Source of the DNA: Polysphondylium violaceum
Taxonomy: Eukaryota > Evosea > Eumycetozoa > Dictyosteliales > Dictyosteliaceae
Assembly (NCBI GenBank): GCA_000277445.1
Contig: AJWJ01000121.1
Span: 1-50,226, forward strand
Direction: 5' to 3'
DNA length: 50,226 bases
Shown: piece by piece, positions 32,521 through 44,955 of the stretch
How positions within the stretch are numbered: position 1 is the first letter of the stretch
Layout: every line of letters begins with the position of its first letter
Notes under the pieces: model-generated
What the model was told of the DNA's origin: nothing
The model's input: only the letters and a program-made list of their open reading frames with translations
The model's database searches: none
Translations under genes and position numbers: made by a program

Positions 32521-35460
32521 ATGAGTAGAATTAATATGAATTCATTTGACCCAATCTCGGTGATTGATAAAATTACACAAAGAATAGAATGTATAGATAC
32601 TTGGGAGTATAGAGGCAGTAAATATTTGTTTTTGGGTACCTCTGAAGGTCATCTTCTTATCTATGATGTCGTGGAAAAGAATGTTCAAGGAAAGATCACA
32701 TGTATGTAGATTCATTAGGGTTGATTATTAGGGCAGGTTGATTAATAAATGATGATAAAACACAATATAGCATCAGTAATGTTAAAAGATACAAAACCAA
32801 TATCAAAAAAGACACCAATTACACAAATGAATGTGTTTGATGATTTTAATATATTGGTGATATTGACAGATTCAGAGATTAGGGTATTTAATCTCATCAA
32901 TTTCAGTGTGATTGCTATCCTTCAAAAAACAAAGGGATGCAATACCTATGCATATAGTTATAAAGCAGGTGAATACTTACACTTGGTAGCTGCAGTTAAA
33001 AAGAAATTGGTACTCTATTCATGGGATGGTTCTGATTTTTTAGAAATCAAAGAATATAATATACCAGACATTGCAAAGAATATAGATTTTCGTGATAATG
33101 CAATCACTGTTTGTTTCAAGAAAGCATACAATATCATTAATATACAAGATGGTTCTGCTATCAATGTTGAAGCTGATAAACTATCTTTTACTATATTTGT
33201 TCAAGAAAGAGAATTTTTAATTGTAAAGCAAAGTATGTAGTCGTTGTAGTAATAGTAAAGAATATATAACTTAATACTAACAAACTCTTTATAATAATAA
33301 CAATCAAGATATGGCATTTTTTATCAATACAGAGGGTAGTCCAAATAGAAGACACTCAATGACATGGTTAGAAACACCCTCTGCAATGGCAATTCATTAT
33401 CCATTTGCTATATCGATTGAACCTAAACAAGTTGAAATTCAAATTATACCGGATCCCAAAGATCCCAAAACCATTTCCCAATCATTGTTTTTATTGGGAT
33501 GTAAATCAATTACAGTTAAAAAGGATATATATGTATCATCACCAACATCTGTTTGGAGATTGGCACCAATGCCATTGATGGAGGTTGTCGACGAAATGGT
33601 ATCAAATTTAGAATATGAAACTGCAATTAATCTACTTTCAAACACTCAGGAAAATGTACCTGGCATTAAAGAAAAGTTGATTAAAATTAAAACTAAAGCC
33701 GCCTATCATTTATTCTCTAAAGAACAATACGAAAGTGCCATGAATTATTTTGAAAGTGCTCAAGTTGATCCCTTGAAAATTATTTCACTCTATCCTGGTT
33801 TACTCCCACCAAATCTTCAACAAAAATTATCTGTTCCATTTCAAGTTAAAGATACTGGTATGTATATATAGATATATCTATTTATTTAGAAGGATTATTA
33901 ATTTTAATATTATTACTCTAGATAAAAATAGTCAAGCGTTAAAAGAATTGGAAAAGTATTTAGTTGGATGTAGAAAGAATAAGATGACATATACACCACC
34001 TGAACTTTCAAATTCAGATTATGATTTGCCTACATTGGTAGATACAACTTTATTAAAAGTTTATATCAAAGGTAATCCACAGTTAATTCCTCATTTATTT
34101 AAAGTCAAGAATTACTGTCACATTGAAGAATCTCAAAGAGTTTTATTGGAGGAAAAGAAATTAAATGAACTTGTCTTATTATATAAATCAAAAGAATTGC
34201 ATAGAGAAGCTTTAACTTTATTAGCAAAGTAATTATATTATAATATTGATTGTACAATATAAATATATTAATATTTACAATATATTCGATATAGAACAAA
34301 GACACCAAAAGATACAATTAGTTATCTTTGTCAATTGGGGAAACAAAATATGGCAATCATATTGGAGCATTCTAAATGGGTTTTACAAAAATGTCCAGAA
34401 GATGCATTGACAATATTTACAACTGAAAGAAAAGAAGATGCTTTGCCTCCCGCTCAAATCATACCTCATTTAAAACATTTTGCTCAACCACTTCTTCGTC
34501 AATATTTGGAATACATTATCAACGATCCATTGAATCCGGATAAAACTCCAGAGTTTCATAATGATCTTGTATTTGAGTATTTAAATGCAATCCTTGAACT
34601 CATTAAACCTGATAAATGTGTTGTAAAAAGAGTACCCGGTGAAACTATAGCAGGTACTGAACCTGGTCTCTTGGGTGTCTTGCGTAAGAAACTTATAAAC
34701 TTTTTAGAAACCTCAAAATATTATTTACCAGAGAAAATGTTGAGTAGATTCCCATTTGATGGTATGTATATAAAAGATCATATTATTTATTATTATATAT
34801 ATAAATATTAATAATTATTATTATTATTACTGAACAGATTTATATGAAGAAAGAGCAATTTTATTAAGTAGAATTGGTAGACATGAATCAGCTTTGGCCA
34901 TTTATGCACACAAGTTGAAAAATTTCCAAATGGCAGAGGAATATTGCGATAGAAATTATAATAAGGACTCTGAAGATGCAAAAGATGTTTATCTTTCTTT
35001 GATGAATGTATATTTAAAAACCGATGGAGTTGAGCCATTAATCGATCCCGCTTTAAGATTATTAAACAAACACTATAGATCAATCAATACTCCAAAAGCA
35101 TTAAATTTACTTCCAACCAATATTCCAATCGATGAATTGTACCCTTTCCTTGAAGCTGTAATTAGAGACAACACCAAAACAAAGAGAGACAATCAAATTA
35201 TAAAGAATTTGTTTAAATCTGAACATATTAAAATTAAAGAAGAACTTATCCATCTTAGATCTGGTGTCATTAAAATTACTGATGATCTCAATTGCGCCGT
35301 ATGTGGTAAAAAGTTTTTAGGTACCCAGGCTTTTGCTGCTCAACCAAATGGTACCGCTGTGCATTACGTTTGTTTTAAACAAGATAAATATCAACAAGAT
35401 AGATTCCAATCCCAACAACAACAACAACAACAACAACAACAAAATGGTTATTATGATTAA
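32521..35460 (+). CDS. vps39: VPS39/Vam6, HOPS tethering complex subunit
   Basis: HOPS subunit that bridges Rab7 to the tether for late endosome/lysosome fusion. Six exons in phase: 32521-32701, 32771-33232, 33309-33857, 33922-34228, 34295-34761 and 34838-35460, giving 862 aa, close to the human 875-886. The N-terminal CNH/beta-propeller starts IDTWEYRGSKYLFLGTSEGH. Further matches: VAAVKKKLVLYSWDG, VWRLAPMPLMEV, VDTTLLKVYI, CHIEESQRVLLEE, the clathrin-repeat region with EERAILLSRIGRHESALAIY and MAEEYCDRNY, KALNLLPTN, and the C-terminal VPS39_2 domain with NCAVCGKKF. A polyQ tail closes the protein. Very good fit along the full length. Confidence 0.96.
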
Positions 35461-35587
35461 ATAATAATTAAATCTCTTTGTAATTTCATATAAAATAAAT
35501 CTAAACAATCATTCATTAAATCTTTTTTTTTTTTGTTTATTTTCTATCCCTAATTAGGAATATTTAAATCTTCTCCACTCTAAATAT

Positions 35588-37494
35588 TTAATTTGATTGA
35601 GATTGTTGTTGTTGTTGCTCAATATTAATTTCGTTAGATCCTTCAGTTTGTGGAGCAGATAATTGTCTAATGATATCTTGAACGTTGAAATCCCATTTCA
35701 AGTAAATTTCACCATTTTTAGAAACACTATAATAATCGGTAATGATAATTGTAAATCCACTGAGACCCAATTCACGGAGGGTGTCTGCATTGTCATAAAG
35801 TTTTTTATAGGCTTCAAATACTTTATCGGTACCATGGGAATAAGCAAAACTTGTTAAAGTAGTTAATTCACGAAGACCTAAACGAACTTGAGCATAATCT
35901 CTCATTGGTTCATAAACTTCGACCTTTTTTACGGCTTCGACACAACTGGCATATTGGTCAACTAAAATATCAATAAATTCTTGGAATGTAATCTTTGTTG
36001 AAACTCTAAGAGTACCTTGGAAATCAATAAAAGATTTGGATTTATGTAAATTTGGTGTAATACCAACATTAATTCTAACTTTATGTTGATTCTTTAATCT
36101 AAATAATACGTGTAATCGGTGGTTAATAAATATTTACGCTATTTTACCATTGATCAAAGTTTAAATAAACACATCTACATACTTTGTTTTTACAAGGGTT
36201 TGAATTTCATATTTATGCTTCAACAACATTGTAGTAAAGCTGTAGCATTCAGTCATTTGTTCATTGTGGGGAAGATATGAATTTGGGTCTTCAGATGGGT
36301 CATCGTGTTCATTCCATTGAATTGAACGGAATTTAAATAACTTTTCCAATTCATAGAGATGTTTTTCAAATTCTGAACGTTCCTTGACAAATTGAGCATT
36401 TCTTTTCTTGCTTTCTTCTTTTTCATATTGGATTTCATCACGAAGTTGATCCCAATTGATATTGTTTAAATAAGATTCCCAATTCTCTGGTGAAGAACGA
36501 TCGAGGAAAATCATTGGATCTGGTGAAATGTAATTGACTTCAGAGTGATCGAGATTGAATCTAAGTGATCTTAAAATCTTTTCGGCACTAGCGTTACCAG
36601 TGACAACAGGTCTCCATCTACTCATGATATCACTGAAATGATAGAGAGCATGATAGTTTTCTTGATAGGTAAAGTTGCTAGAGTCGGCACTGGTTGTTAA
36701 AACTACATTGATGTCGTGTTCTCTTTTAATTCTTCTGACAAAAGTATCAAGTTCAGCCTTTTGTTTGGCACTTTCAATGAGTGTGTGGTAAACGTATCTC
36801 TTGTTGTCCAAAAGGAAATCTTTGAGAGATCCTTCGATGGATGGTTGTTTAATATTATCAATTTGTTCGATTTCAGTGACAAAATCAGTTGGAAGGGCGC
36901 ATAATCCAAAGAGTTTGGCTAATTGACCTGGAATGTGATTTGGGTTTAAACAATTTTGAATCATTTCAATATCTACCATTTTAAATCTGTCTGGGATATT
37001 CTTTCCCTCTGAATCTTTTTCTGGAACATAAAATGAAAGATTATGAATTTGTGGTTTTGAATTTGGATCTGGGTGTGGTCTTTTTTTATATTGATCAACA
37101 ATTGACATAAATACTTTCATGTTATGTGAATTTACACTCTAAGTAATAGTATTAATATCTCGATATTAATGTTTTCTTATATAACTTAATCCTAATGTGT
37201 TCGTTACCTTTTCAGTTGGGTGATGTTGAAGAGTATCTGGATGAATCATTAAATAAAATCTCTTTAAAACATGCTTTAATTTAGGCTTATTATCTGATGC
37301 TGTTGTCTCTGTTGATAAGTATCCTATTTTATACATTAAATAGTGTTGTTGAATGTTAGTACTTTAAAGTTTAAAATTTGATTTCGATTTAGATCTATAC
37401 TTTTTGGTGATTGAAAACTAACGTTTCTATTTAACAAAAGAGATCTATTTAAGCCATTGACTGGTGTAAATGTTTTTAATAGTGATCTAAGCAT
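35588..37494 (-). CDS. TCAIM-like mitochondrial protein (DUF4460/DUF4461)
   Basis: Homologue of animal TCAIM (T-cell activation inhibitor, mitochondrial). Four exons: 37494-37401, 37323-37208, 37138-36183 and 36098-35588, giving 558 aa. The N-terminus is a basic presequence; the first splice makes SPKRYLSTE, a typical mitochondrial cleavage context. The second exon holds LKRFYLMIHPDTLQHHPTEK, a J-domain-like HPD segment as in the DUF4460 region of TCAIM (FYFAVHPDFFGQYP). Later matches include LSFYVPEKD, the coiled segment LRDEIQYEKEESKKRNAQFV and C-terminal GLSGFTIIITDYYSVSKNGEIYLKWDFN (split here as FTIIITDYYS and GEIYLKWDF). Molecular function is unknown in any organism. Exon 1 is inferred from phase and targeting sequence. 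Confidence 0.85.
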
Positions 37495-37817
37495 TTTTAT
37501 TATCAAATGTGACTCTTGATATCTGTTTTTGATCAATGTAATATAAAAAAGAGCCGAGTAAAAACAAAAAAAAAAAAACGAAAGTTTTGAAAAATGCAAA
37601 ATTTAAAACATTTAAAAAAAACGTTAAATTAATAGGTTTTGCAAAAAATTTGATTTTAGAAAAGAGGATATTTTTGGAAATACTGAAATTAAATAAATAT
37701 TTAATTTTTATCAGATGGGATGATGGGAAGGGGTGAATTTATTTGTTAAAAATGTATAGTTTTTAAAAAATTTATTCATTTTGTCAAGACAAAACATAGA
37801 TAGACATAATAACAAGA
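37495..37817. other. Divergent intergenic region
   Basis: AT-rich spacer between the TCAIM-like gene (minus) and a coiled-coil gene (plus), with A-runs. No gene is seen. Confidence 0.5.
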
Positions 37818-38780
37818 ATGGATAAAAAAGTTTTAGAAACTGAAAACCAATATTTACGTAAAAGAGTTGAACTCCTCATCAATGAAAATAAGAGTTTAAC
37901 TGAGTTGTTATTAAATATGGAAAGTACTTGTTGTTTATTTAGACATTATCCAATGATAATAAAAGATTTAGAAGATAAATTATCAAATTCCCAGAATGAC
38001 TATGAACATATATTTCAAGTATGAATATTTTAATAATTAGTTCTATATTTCATTAATTAATTGTTTTTTTTTTTTAAAAATTATAGGAATTTGAAAAACA
38101 TAAAAAAGAAATGGAAAGTAGAATAAAGTATTTTGAAGAAGTAGAGTCTAGACTTTCTCAAACCAACCTTGACAATATAAACAAAATGAAAAATAGTATG
38201 GATTTACTTAAAAATGAATTTGCTTCAAATTCAAATGATTTAACAAATCAAATTAATCAATTGGCACTCGAAAAACAAGAGTTGTCAAATCTTATAAAAA
38301 AGAGTATTGTAAAAGAAGATCCTTTATATAACTTGGACTAATTCTAATTAATTTGTAGATAATGAAAAAGAAATTTATCAAAAATCTTTATTAGAGAAAA
38401 AAATTCAAGAAATAAAAGATATGAAAAACAATTATGAAGACAAAATTAAATCCATTACTGATGAACAAAGATCTTTAACTTTAAAAGTAAGATATAGTCG
38501 TTATTCTTATTCAAACATAAATTAACCGATTCTTTTTCATTTTTGTTTCTAGAATAAAGATTTGGAAAATCAATTAGAATTATCTTTTAAACAATGTGAG
38601 ATGTTGAAAAAAAACTACGCAAAAATTAAAGTCCAATATGATGAGCAACAACAACAACAACAACATCTCATTCAAAAGAGTCATCAACCTTCATACAACA
38701 GTAACAATAGAGATACAAACAGTAATAGTGCAAGTAGAAAATTTTTAGTCCCCTCTATTCTTCCATCCACTAGTAGATAG
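37818..38780 (+). CDS. Small coiled-coil protein, unknown function
   Basis: Four exons in phase: 37818-38018, 38087-38303, 38359-38486 and 38553-38780, giving 257 aa. Almost the whole protein is predicted coiled coil (LETENQYLRKRVELLINENK at the start). The tail is polyQ/Asn/Ser-rich and ends RKFLVPSILPSTSR. The donor of intron 2 (A|GTATTG at 38304) was chosen because the alternative GTAAAA donor leads to an early stop. No family is recognised; similar proteins act as centrosomal or cytoskeletal adaptors, but that would be a guess. Confidence 0.7.
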
Positions 38781-38878
38781 ATATTTCATCTTTAATTACA
38801 ATAAAAAAAACAAATGTATTCTATCCTATGATGATTTTGTTTACATTTGAATGATATCTATATGAATTTTTATTTAAT

Positions 38879-39316
38879 TTAGTGTTCTGAATCAACAAAC
38901 TTTTTGTATGCAGCTTCATCCATCATTCCATCTAATTCTTTTACATTTGATAATTTAACTTTGTAGATCCAACCATCACCCATTGGGTCTTCATTTATAA
39001 GTTCTGGTGAAGATTCGAGTTCAGGGTTGGCTTCAATGACTGAACCGCTGACTGGTGCGTAGATATCACTAGCAGCTTTAACACTTTCAACGACACCACA
39101 AGGTTCTGAACTGGAAAATTGTGAATTTACTTGTGGTAATTCAACAAAAACAATATCACCTAAAAGTCTTTGAGCATTATCGGTGATACCAACAACACCA
39201 ACTTTACCATCATCACATCTAACCCATTCGTGACTTTTAGTGTATTTAGTAGTATAGAATCTAAGAGATTGACGAATTTGGAATCCACTACCGACCTTAC
39301 GAATTGCTGAAAACAT
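38879..39316 (-). CDS. gcvH: Glycine cleavage system H protein, mitochondrial
   Basis: Lipoyl carrier of the glycine cleavage complex; shuttles the aminomethyl group between P, T and L proteins in mitochondria. Single exon, 145 aa from Met at 39316. The first 23 residues (MFSAIRKVGSGFQIRQSLRF) are a basic presequence. Conserved segments: YTKSHEWVR, GITDNAQRLLGDIVFVELP, and the lipoylation site ESVKAASDIYAPVSG with Lys80. NEDPMGDGWIYK-type residues (INEDPMGDGWIYKVKL) close the domain. A Met six codons upstream is in frame, but the targeting sequence favours the downstream start. Confidence 0.96.
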   Translation of the reverse strand: MFSAIRKVGSGFQIRQSLRFYTTKYTKSHEWVRCDDGKVGVVGITDNAQRLLGDIVFVELPQVNSQFSSSEPCGVVESVKAASDIYAPVSGSVIEANPELESSPELINEDPMGDGWIYKVKLSNVKELDGMMDEAAYKKFVDSEH

Positions 39317-39647
39317 TTTTATTTTTATATACAAGAATGATGATCAAAAAAAAAAAAACAATTCAAAAAAAAAAAATAGATGATACAAAAAAAAAAAAAA
39401 AAAAACAAAATCAAAAAAAAAATCTGAAATTGATTTTTTTGAATTGAGGGTTATAAAGCTTTCAGACTTAATGGGGTATAAATGACACACTCTGAGTGGT
39501 TTGAAAAGAGACATATCCACAAATTGTAAAAATACAATTGTTTCGAATCTCAACAATTGGATAGATCTTGATTTCCAAATTAAATAATGGCGAATTTACA
39601 TTTATTTTTTTCTTTTATTTTAAAACACACTAGACCAGAAGAATCTA

Positions 39648-41339
39648 TTAAAATTTAGCAGATATGACAACAGTTTTTGTTTCAGTGTATTCCATCAAAG
39701 CATATTGAGATAAATCTCTACCACCACCAGATGATTTAAAACCGCCCCAAGGTAAAGAGGCCTCAATTAAATTATAGGTATTGACCCAAACCAAACCAGA
39801 CTTGACACGATCAGACACAATGATGGCCTTGTTTACATCTCTAGTATACACTGCACCCACCAAACCATAGTCAGAGGTGTTGGCTTTCTCGATGGCTTCA
39901 TCGACAGTATCAAATTTAATGAGACACATGACAGGACCAAAGATTTCTTCCTTTGCAATGGTCATAGAGTCTTTGACGTCTGCAAACACGGTTGGTTCAA
40001 TATAGTAACCTTTTCTATCGGAACGCTTACCGCCACACACAAGACGAGCCTTCTGTTTGATTCCAATGTCAATGTAATTGAGCACACTATCCAACTGGGT
40101 CTTTGAGACCTGTGGTCCTTGTTGTGTAGTGACCTCGAGTGGATCACCCAAAACTCTATTCTTTACGAGTGCTTCCATTTTCTGTACAAATAAATCATAG
40201 ATTGATGATTGAACGTATATTCTCGAACCTGCTGAGCAGCATTGACCTGCATTCCAAAAGAGTGCGTGCATAGAGTCCAACACGACTTGGTCCAAATTTG
40301 TGCAATCGTCAAACACAATGATGGGACTCTTGCCACCAAGTTCAAGCGAGACCTGTTTAAGATTACTATTGGTAGCAGCCACTTGAACCATTTTACCAAC
40401 TTTGGTGGAGCCAGTGAATGATATCTTGTCAATCTCCATGTGGGAGCTAAGTGCGTCACCGACAATGGGACCAAAGCCACTGACAACATTGACGACACCT
40501 GGTGGAAATCCTACCTCTTTTACAAGCTGTGCGAGATAAAATGTAGTGAGAGGTGTAATTTCAGAGGGTTTGATTACAACTGTGTTACCAGCAGCCAAAC
40601 AAGGAGCCAACTTCCACATCAACAATTGAAGCGGGAAATTCCAAGGCAAAATCAATGCAACCACACCAATGGGCACTTGCTTGGTGTAGGTAAGAATGGT
40701 GCTGTTGTCTGATTGTGCCACCGATTGCGACACTGAACTGAGGGGAATAGTCTTTCCACCAATCTTGTCTGTCCAACCTGCAAAGTAACGTAATGTAGAC
40801 ACGACCTGCTTCATATCAAAGTTTTCAGATTCAAATATAGGTTTACCCATATTCAACGATTCAATGAGAGCCATAACTTCTGATTCACTTTCGATACGAT
40901 CTGCCAATTTATTTAAAAGTCTACCTCTTTCCAACAATGACATTGTCATCCAATTACTATCTTTGTTTAATGCTTTTTTAGCCGCTACCACTGCTAAATC
41001 TACCTCTTCTCTAGTAGCAGCTCTATAAGTACCAATAAGTTCCTCTGTAGCTGGATTTATTAAATCAATCATTTCATTTGGATCTACATGATCCCACCAC
41101 TCATTCTTGATAAATGAACTTGTATGTATTTCAACATCATATTCTTTGATTTTTAATTTCTATATGTATACAAGTATTAGCTATTGTATAACATATTCTT
41201 GATTGTTTATAGATAGCTGTACCCTCACGCACAAAGAGAGATACTGTTAAATATCTAAAAATCTAAAAATCTAAAAATCTATAGATATTTATCAAAAAAA
41301 AAAAAAAAAGATATTTATTAACTTTCTACATACCAACAT
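39648..41339 (-). CDS. Aldehyde dehydrogenase (ALDH1/2-like)
   Basis: NAD(P)-dependent aldehyde oxidation, about 505 aa. The main exon is 41159-39648. It is open at its 5' end from a TATAG acceptor and lacks an early ATG, so a 5' exon is needed. ATG TTG at 41339-41334 followed by GTATGT provides one in phase, giving a 6-nt exon and a 174-nt intron. That start is inferred. Motifs: PWNFPLQLLMWKLAPCLAAG, GFGPIVGDAL, SFTGSTKVGK, SLELGGKSP with the general-base Glu, and NAGQCCSAGSR with catalytic Cys near 310. EEIFGPVMCLIKFD and SGLVWVNTYN follow. There is no clear mitochondrial presequence, so a cytosolic location is likely. The family has many copies in amoebae. Confidence 0.9.
41251..41286. repeat. 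ATCTAAAA tandem repeat in ALDH intron 1
   Basis: Four near-identical units of ATCTAAAA are followed by a short TCTATAGATA palindrome, within the proposed first intron. Confidence 0.7.
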
Positions 41340-41742
41340 CTTTGTGTTTTTGAAAAAATGATCATTTTTTTAAAAATTTCAATTTGGTGTGAATGTAAAA
41401 AAATTTAATTAAATTTTAAAAAAAACAAAAAAAAAAAAAAGAAATTATAAAAACTTGAACATCAAGAATTGATCATTTTGAAAATGATTTCTTTTTGGAC
41501 GTCATCAAAGATTTTTATTTTTTTTTTGGAGAAAAACACATTTTTAAAAGGTTTTCATATGAAATATAAAAATGTATTTTTATTTAGTAAAAAAAAAAAA
41601 AAAAATTTTAGAAAGATAAATACAAGAAGGCTAACCGTAGTGGTAGGAAAGGTTGATGATACATGGTTAATAATAATTATAATCACACCATGATAGTGCT
41701 TTTCGATTAATATTATTATTCTATATATAAAAAGATATTAAT
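41340..41742. other. Intergenic region upstream of ALDH
   Basis: Low-complexity A/T DNA with several A-runs longer than 12. It lies between the ALDH start and the stop of the ATP-grasp gene, both on the minus strand. No gene is seen. Confidence 0.5.
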
Positions 41743-43076
41743 TTAACAATTAATTGCAGAGCCATTAAATAATTTTTCAGCAACAACTCTTGGAGAGCAA
41801 ATTGGTTGTTGTTGTTGTTGATTGGAGGATCTGGAATTCTCGATGGAAGAGCTGGAGTATGAAGATAATCTCTTTTGTTTGTTGTGAATGACTGGAGCAA
41901 CAAATGGAGTTGACATAATATCTTGAATAGAGTCAACAAAACGTTTGGCAATGCCAACATTTTTCATAAAGTATAAAGTTGGTTCAAAGATTTCACTCTC
42001 TCCCAAATGGAGTTTACCATTGATTCTCAACATATCTATTCTGGCGTATAAAATATTACATTGATGTTTGACAATGATATTGTCAATGACAGATTGGGCC
42101 AATTGAATTTCATCAGGTTTTGGGTTATTGTTTTCCAAAGCTAAACCACCATAGTCTTCTTGAACTCTAAAGTCATTGATGCATGGTGTTTTAATGATAG
42201 AATGAGAGAATTTGCCATTGAAAAAGAGAAAAGAGGTTTCGCCAACTTCTTTGATAGAGGCAATGTAGGGTTGAAGGATAACATCGCTCTTCTTTAAGAG
42301 AGTATTTAAAATATTTAAATGCTTGTGTCTAAGTTCAGATGAAGAAAAAAGTTGATCCAAATTGAATTTGTTGGTACCATATCCACCAGCACCAATGGTT
42401 GGTTTGTAAACAAAATCAACAGCACCACTTTCAAATTTGCCATTCTTTTTCTGTTCTTGAATAATAGCAGCCAAATCATTAACAGTTAGAATAGCTTTTT
42501 CAATTTGTTTTCTAATGAAATAACTTGGTACAATGGGAATTCCACAAGATTGTAATTCACCTAAATAATTTTTGTCCAAATTCCACATAATGGCACTTAA
42601 ATCATTTAGTACTCTAATTTTCATTTCTTTCATTTTAGAGATCCATCCTTTTAATTCATCAACTTTTTCAACATAGTCCTATGAGTATTATTATTAGTAT
42701 ATATAAAAAGCAATAAAAGTAGGAGTATTATAATATTTACCCATAGTGATCTAATCACAATACAATCATATGATTTCCAATTTACATCTGGAGAATCCCA
42801 AATAACAATTTCATAACGATGGCCTGAAGCATTGATAATATTTTTCATTATATGATCATCATGATTTAATTCTGGATATGCTTTACAAGTAACTAAAGCA
42901 ATGAATAAATGTTGAACTTGTTGTTGCTTTCTTGGTGAGAAATTATCAGAGATTGAAAAATTATTCAAATTGTTATGAGTTCTATGACTATTTGGTTTGG
43001 GTGAAGTTGGAGAATTGTTTAAATGTTGATTGGCAGATATATTGATACTAAGATTTGGTCTTGGGGAATTGCTCAT
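41743..43076 (-). CDS. ATP-grasp enzyme, cycloserine-synthase (DcsG)-like
   Basis: Exons 43076-42741 and 42678-41743 join in phase 0, giving 423 aa. After a Ser/Asn-rich N-terminal tail of about 55 residues, the fold begins FIALVTCKAYPELNHDD, then YEIVIWDSPDVNWKSYDCIV, IRSLWDYVEKVDELKGW, NDLSAIMWNLDKNYLGEL and GIPIVPSYFI. This is the order seen in bacterial DcsG-like ATP-grasp proteins (VTxKxLPxLDxDD, VVWDDPxVDW, RSTWDY, WNxDKxYL). The ATP-grasp core has VYKPTIGAGG, LQPYIASI, GETSFLFFNGKFSHSI and the metal-binding EIFEPTLYF. Such enzymes join a carboxylate to an amine or hydroxyl with ATP. The substrate here is unknown. The C-terminal 60 residues are Ser/Gln-rich. A bacterial origin is possible, but the introns and low-complexity tails show long residence. 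Confidence 0.82.
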
Positions 43077-44955
43077 TATATTATTGCAGACAAAAAAGAG
43101 AGTGTGTAAGGTGATTCTATTGTTTTAATAAATAAATAAATAGGTTAAAATGTTAACAAACAAAGAATACAACTAATAGCTATTGTAGTTTAAAACTATT
43201 GTTGTTGTTGCGGATGTTGTTTTTAAAAGTGACTAGTAGTTGTAAAGCTAAATAGTTAAAATAAACAATTGTTAATATAAAAATTTTAAACCAATCTATA
43301 TATAAAGGGTGTGATTGATTTATAAATATAAATCTTTGATGAATATGAGGTGTGGTAAAAACAAAAAAAAATTATATGAAAAAGACAAAACTTAATTATC
43401 AGTGAGAGTGGGAAGTGTTTAAAAAAAAAAGTAGGGTGAATTTGAAATAAGTTGGTGAAGGATTAAAATAAATATTTTTAAAAATAAATGTATGTGTGGA
43501 GTAGAGATAAAATATTAATTATTATTGACTTTGGTTAAAAGAAATGATTTGTGTCAGAGTGTGTGAAATGTGTTTATTGTAAATAAAATAATAGTAAACG
43601 TGAGACTGAGTGAATATTGTTTTGAAATCAATATATCTATTTTCAACTTTGATATAGAGTATAAATATGTTTTTTTTTTTTTTTTTGGTTGGTTAATTAA
43701 TTTTAAAAATTATTAAAATTAGATTTAGACACTGATCATTGAATCAGATAATCGAAATGATGCTTTGTGTTTGTAGGGTGTTTAGACTATCGACAACAAC
43801 AGGTGTAAAAATATACACAATCACACACTCTTTCATATGATGAGAGAAACAAACACCGGTAATATCTTGCCGATCATTTCAACTCAACAAAGGGTGTATG
43901 AATGAATTAAAAATGGAAAAGAGGCCAAGTGTGTGTAGTTAGGTTTAAAAGTAATAGATTTGCAATATGTTACAAAATCTTTTTAAAAGAGGTAATAAAT
44001 ACTCTATTCAGATTTCTTATATAGAAGTTTGAAAATACATGAATCTATTAAAAAAAAAAAAAAAAAATCTAAAACTTACGTCGGTGATTGCGAGAGGGGC
44101 GCTTTTGGAAAAAAATAATTTTTTTTGTTTGTTGGGGCTTTTGATGAGATAAGGGTGTAGGTAATATCAAATTTTAGATTCGAGTAATAGTACAAAGAAA
44201 TAGTATTTTTAGGTTGGAGAGAGTGTATTTAAAACAAAGCAAAAAAAAAAAAAAGGTCTTTTGGATAAAATATAAATATAGTCGGAATTTAAACAGATAC
44301 AAGTTAAAAGAAAACAAATAATAATTGTATGTGAGTGAATTATTAATCTATTTTTAATTTAAAATGGCATTCACTTTTGTGATTGGTATGGCTTTATGTA
44401 TCTTGGATATCTCTCGAAAAATCTTTAAAAAAAAAAAAAAAAAATAACAAATATTTCAAGGGTCTTGTAGTTGAAAGATGAGGGTGTGGGAAGTGTGGTG
44501 TTTGGATTAGTAAAAAGATAAATAGCACAATCTTCGATGGTGTAAAGTTGAATAAATCTCACTCACCTAATTCTATGAATCAATTTGTTGCTTCTAAAAA
44601 TATGACTTTTATAAAAATAGTTCATCAAAATATGTGGGGGTAAAGGGTTGGTGTGTGCTTTTTTTAAAAAAAAAAAATGTTTTGTTGGTATTTTTAGTGT
44701 GTTTTGTGTGTGAAAATGTTACCGTTTATTTGTTTGATTACAAGTAATTACTATGCCTACAGTTGATATGAAAAAAAGGACAGGTGGGGGTGTTTTATGT
44801 AAACTTTACAAATAATTCGAGGACTCGAACGTAGCGTGTGTGCGTATGTTTATTTGTATATGCATGCCCTTAGTACATTGATTGAGAGGGGATCGGCATG
44901 TTTAATTTAGTGGCTATATATTTGGATGTAAAATTAGTAATTCATATCATCAACA
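43077..44955. other. Long non-coding region between ATP-grasp and Aurora kinase genes
   Basis: About 1.9 kb of AT-rich DNA with A/T runs (43672-43686, 44050-44067, 44426-44443) and GT-rich segments. I see no gene, tRNA or credible ORF; a 27-codon ORF at 44364 ends in poly-Lys from an A-run and is not convincing. It may hold a long leader for the ATP-grasp gene. Confidence 0.5.

Noticed and set aside
44364-44447. Short open frame beginning MAFTFVIGMALC
   Set aside because: Only 27 codons, ending in poly-Lys from an A-run; no support.
44818-44840. Minus-strand GTTCGAGTCCTC resembling a tRNA B-box
   Set aside because: The flanking bases do not form a T-arm, and no A-box, anticodon arm or acceptor stem is present.
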